A DNA stretch of 64,000 nucleotides from Craspedostauros australis. Lineage: Eukaryota; Bacillariophyta; Bacillariophyceae; Mastogloiales; Achnanthaceae. Made by a program: the position numbers and the translations under genes. Below the pieces are notes generated by a model. That model saw only the letters and a program-made list of their open reading frames with translations. It was not told where the DNA came from and ran no database searches. The DNA lies in assembly GCA_026770025.1 (NCBI GenBank), contig JAMXDE010000054.1, positions 186,001-250,000 on the forward strand, written 5' to 3'. Of the stretch, positions 63,641-64,000 are shown in pieces. Every line of letters begins with the position of its first letter. Within the stretch, counting starts at the first letter, position 1.

Positions 63641-64000
63641 TCCAGCATACTGCATAGATCACAAGGTGCAGTATCATGCACACACCACGAGGTCGAAGAT
63701 TGGGAATGACACAAGGCGCTGTGTTCCTGTCTGCCTTCTGTTTCTCCCACCCATTTCTCTGTGGTATCGGCAAACCATGTCATAGCTCGCGCTTGGCCAA
63801 GGTGGGGACACTCTGGAGCAGCATTGCTCTCCGTCTCTCAGTATTGCCTGATAATGCGTACCGTGTCCTGGTGCTAACACAAGATCTGGAGATCACTGCA
63901 TGAAATACTCCACCATGTTCCAACATCCATGTAATTGTATTATTATCAGACGCACCGGAGATTCTTGAAGCGCTCAGTTGGAATCTCTACACCCTGCACT
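63641..64000. other. End of window, nothing definite
   Basis: No supported gene; frames are short and lack motifs. Confidence 0.4.

Overview
The window looks like nuclear DNA of a diatom (Bacillariophyta). Genes are separated by 0.4-4 kb of non-coding sequence. Coding regions are near-continuous or broken by a few short introns (about 150-510 bp) with GTRNGT-type donors. Proteins are loaded with Gln, Asn, His, Asp and Ala runs. Several products belong to architectures I know mainly from diatom predicted proteomes: two membrane-anchored extracellular LRR proteins with an 'ECDW' cap and a CxCC tail, a four-TM 'GLWKY' protein, a protein with the 'LGDNP..SSG.P.TI.W' motif, a CAR-like seven-TM receptor, and a 'SIGS..R' glycosyltransferase-like protein. 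No species is claimed. No rRNA, tRNA or CRISPR was seen.

Layout. 1-1371: 3' part of a RAP-domain organelle RNA-binding protein (+). 1804-3069: ubiquitin-like membrane protein resembling Dsc3 (-). 3975-4748: LGDNP-motif protein (-). 8045-10114: PAS-like protein, two exons (+). 11026-15987: large LRR membrane protein, three exons (-). 17354-20786: acidic disordered N-terminus joined to a four-TM domain, two exons (-). 21666-24080: coiled-coil protein, three exons (+). 25283-31632: a 6.35-kb PIF/Harbinger-type DNA transposon with identical 32-bp inverted ends, holding a two-exon DDE transposase (+) and a divergent three-exon accessory gene (-), with an 11-bp minisatellite between them. 33050-33556: small Gln-rich protein (-). 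37488-38504: adrenodoxin-type ferredoxin (-). 39108-41954: second LRR membrane protein (-). 43028-45931: three-exon gene for a fused double glycosyltransferase-like protein (-). 46563-51407: very large acidic/basic/coiled-coil protein (+). 52848-54626: seven-TM receptor (+). 56256-58340: three-exon diatom-type protein of unknown role (+). 59534-59785: small two-TM protein (-). 61654-62349: His-rich protein (+). The last 1.6 kb holds only weak coding traces.

Functionally the window is a mix of surface/signalling genes (two LRR proteins, GPCR, four-TM protein), secretory-pathway genes (Dsc3-like, glycosyltransferase-like), and organelle genes (RAP protein, ferredoxin), with no operon-like grouping. 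The most unusual items are the Harbinger element, whose second gene lacks a recognisable Myb/SANT domain, and the fused glycosyltransferase, whose second unit has lost the DDD metal-binding triad. All gene models with introns were built by eye from splice consensus and reading-frame continuity; none has transcript support here.
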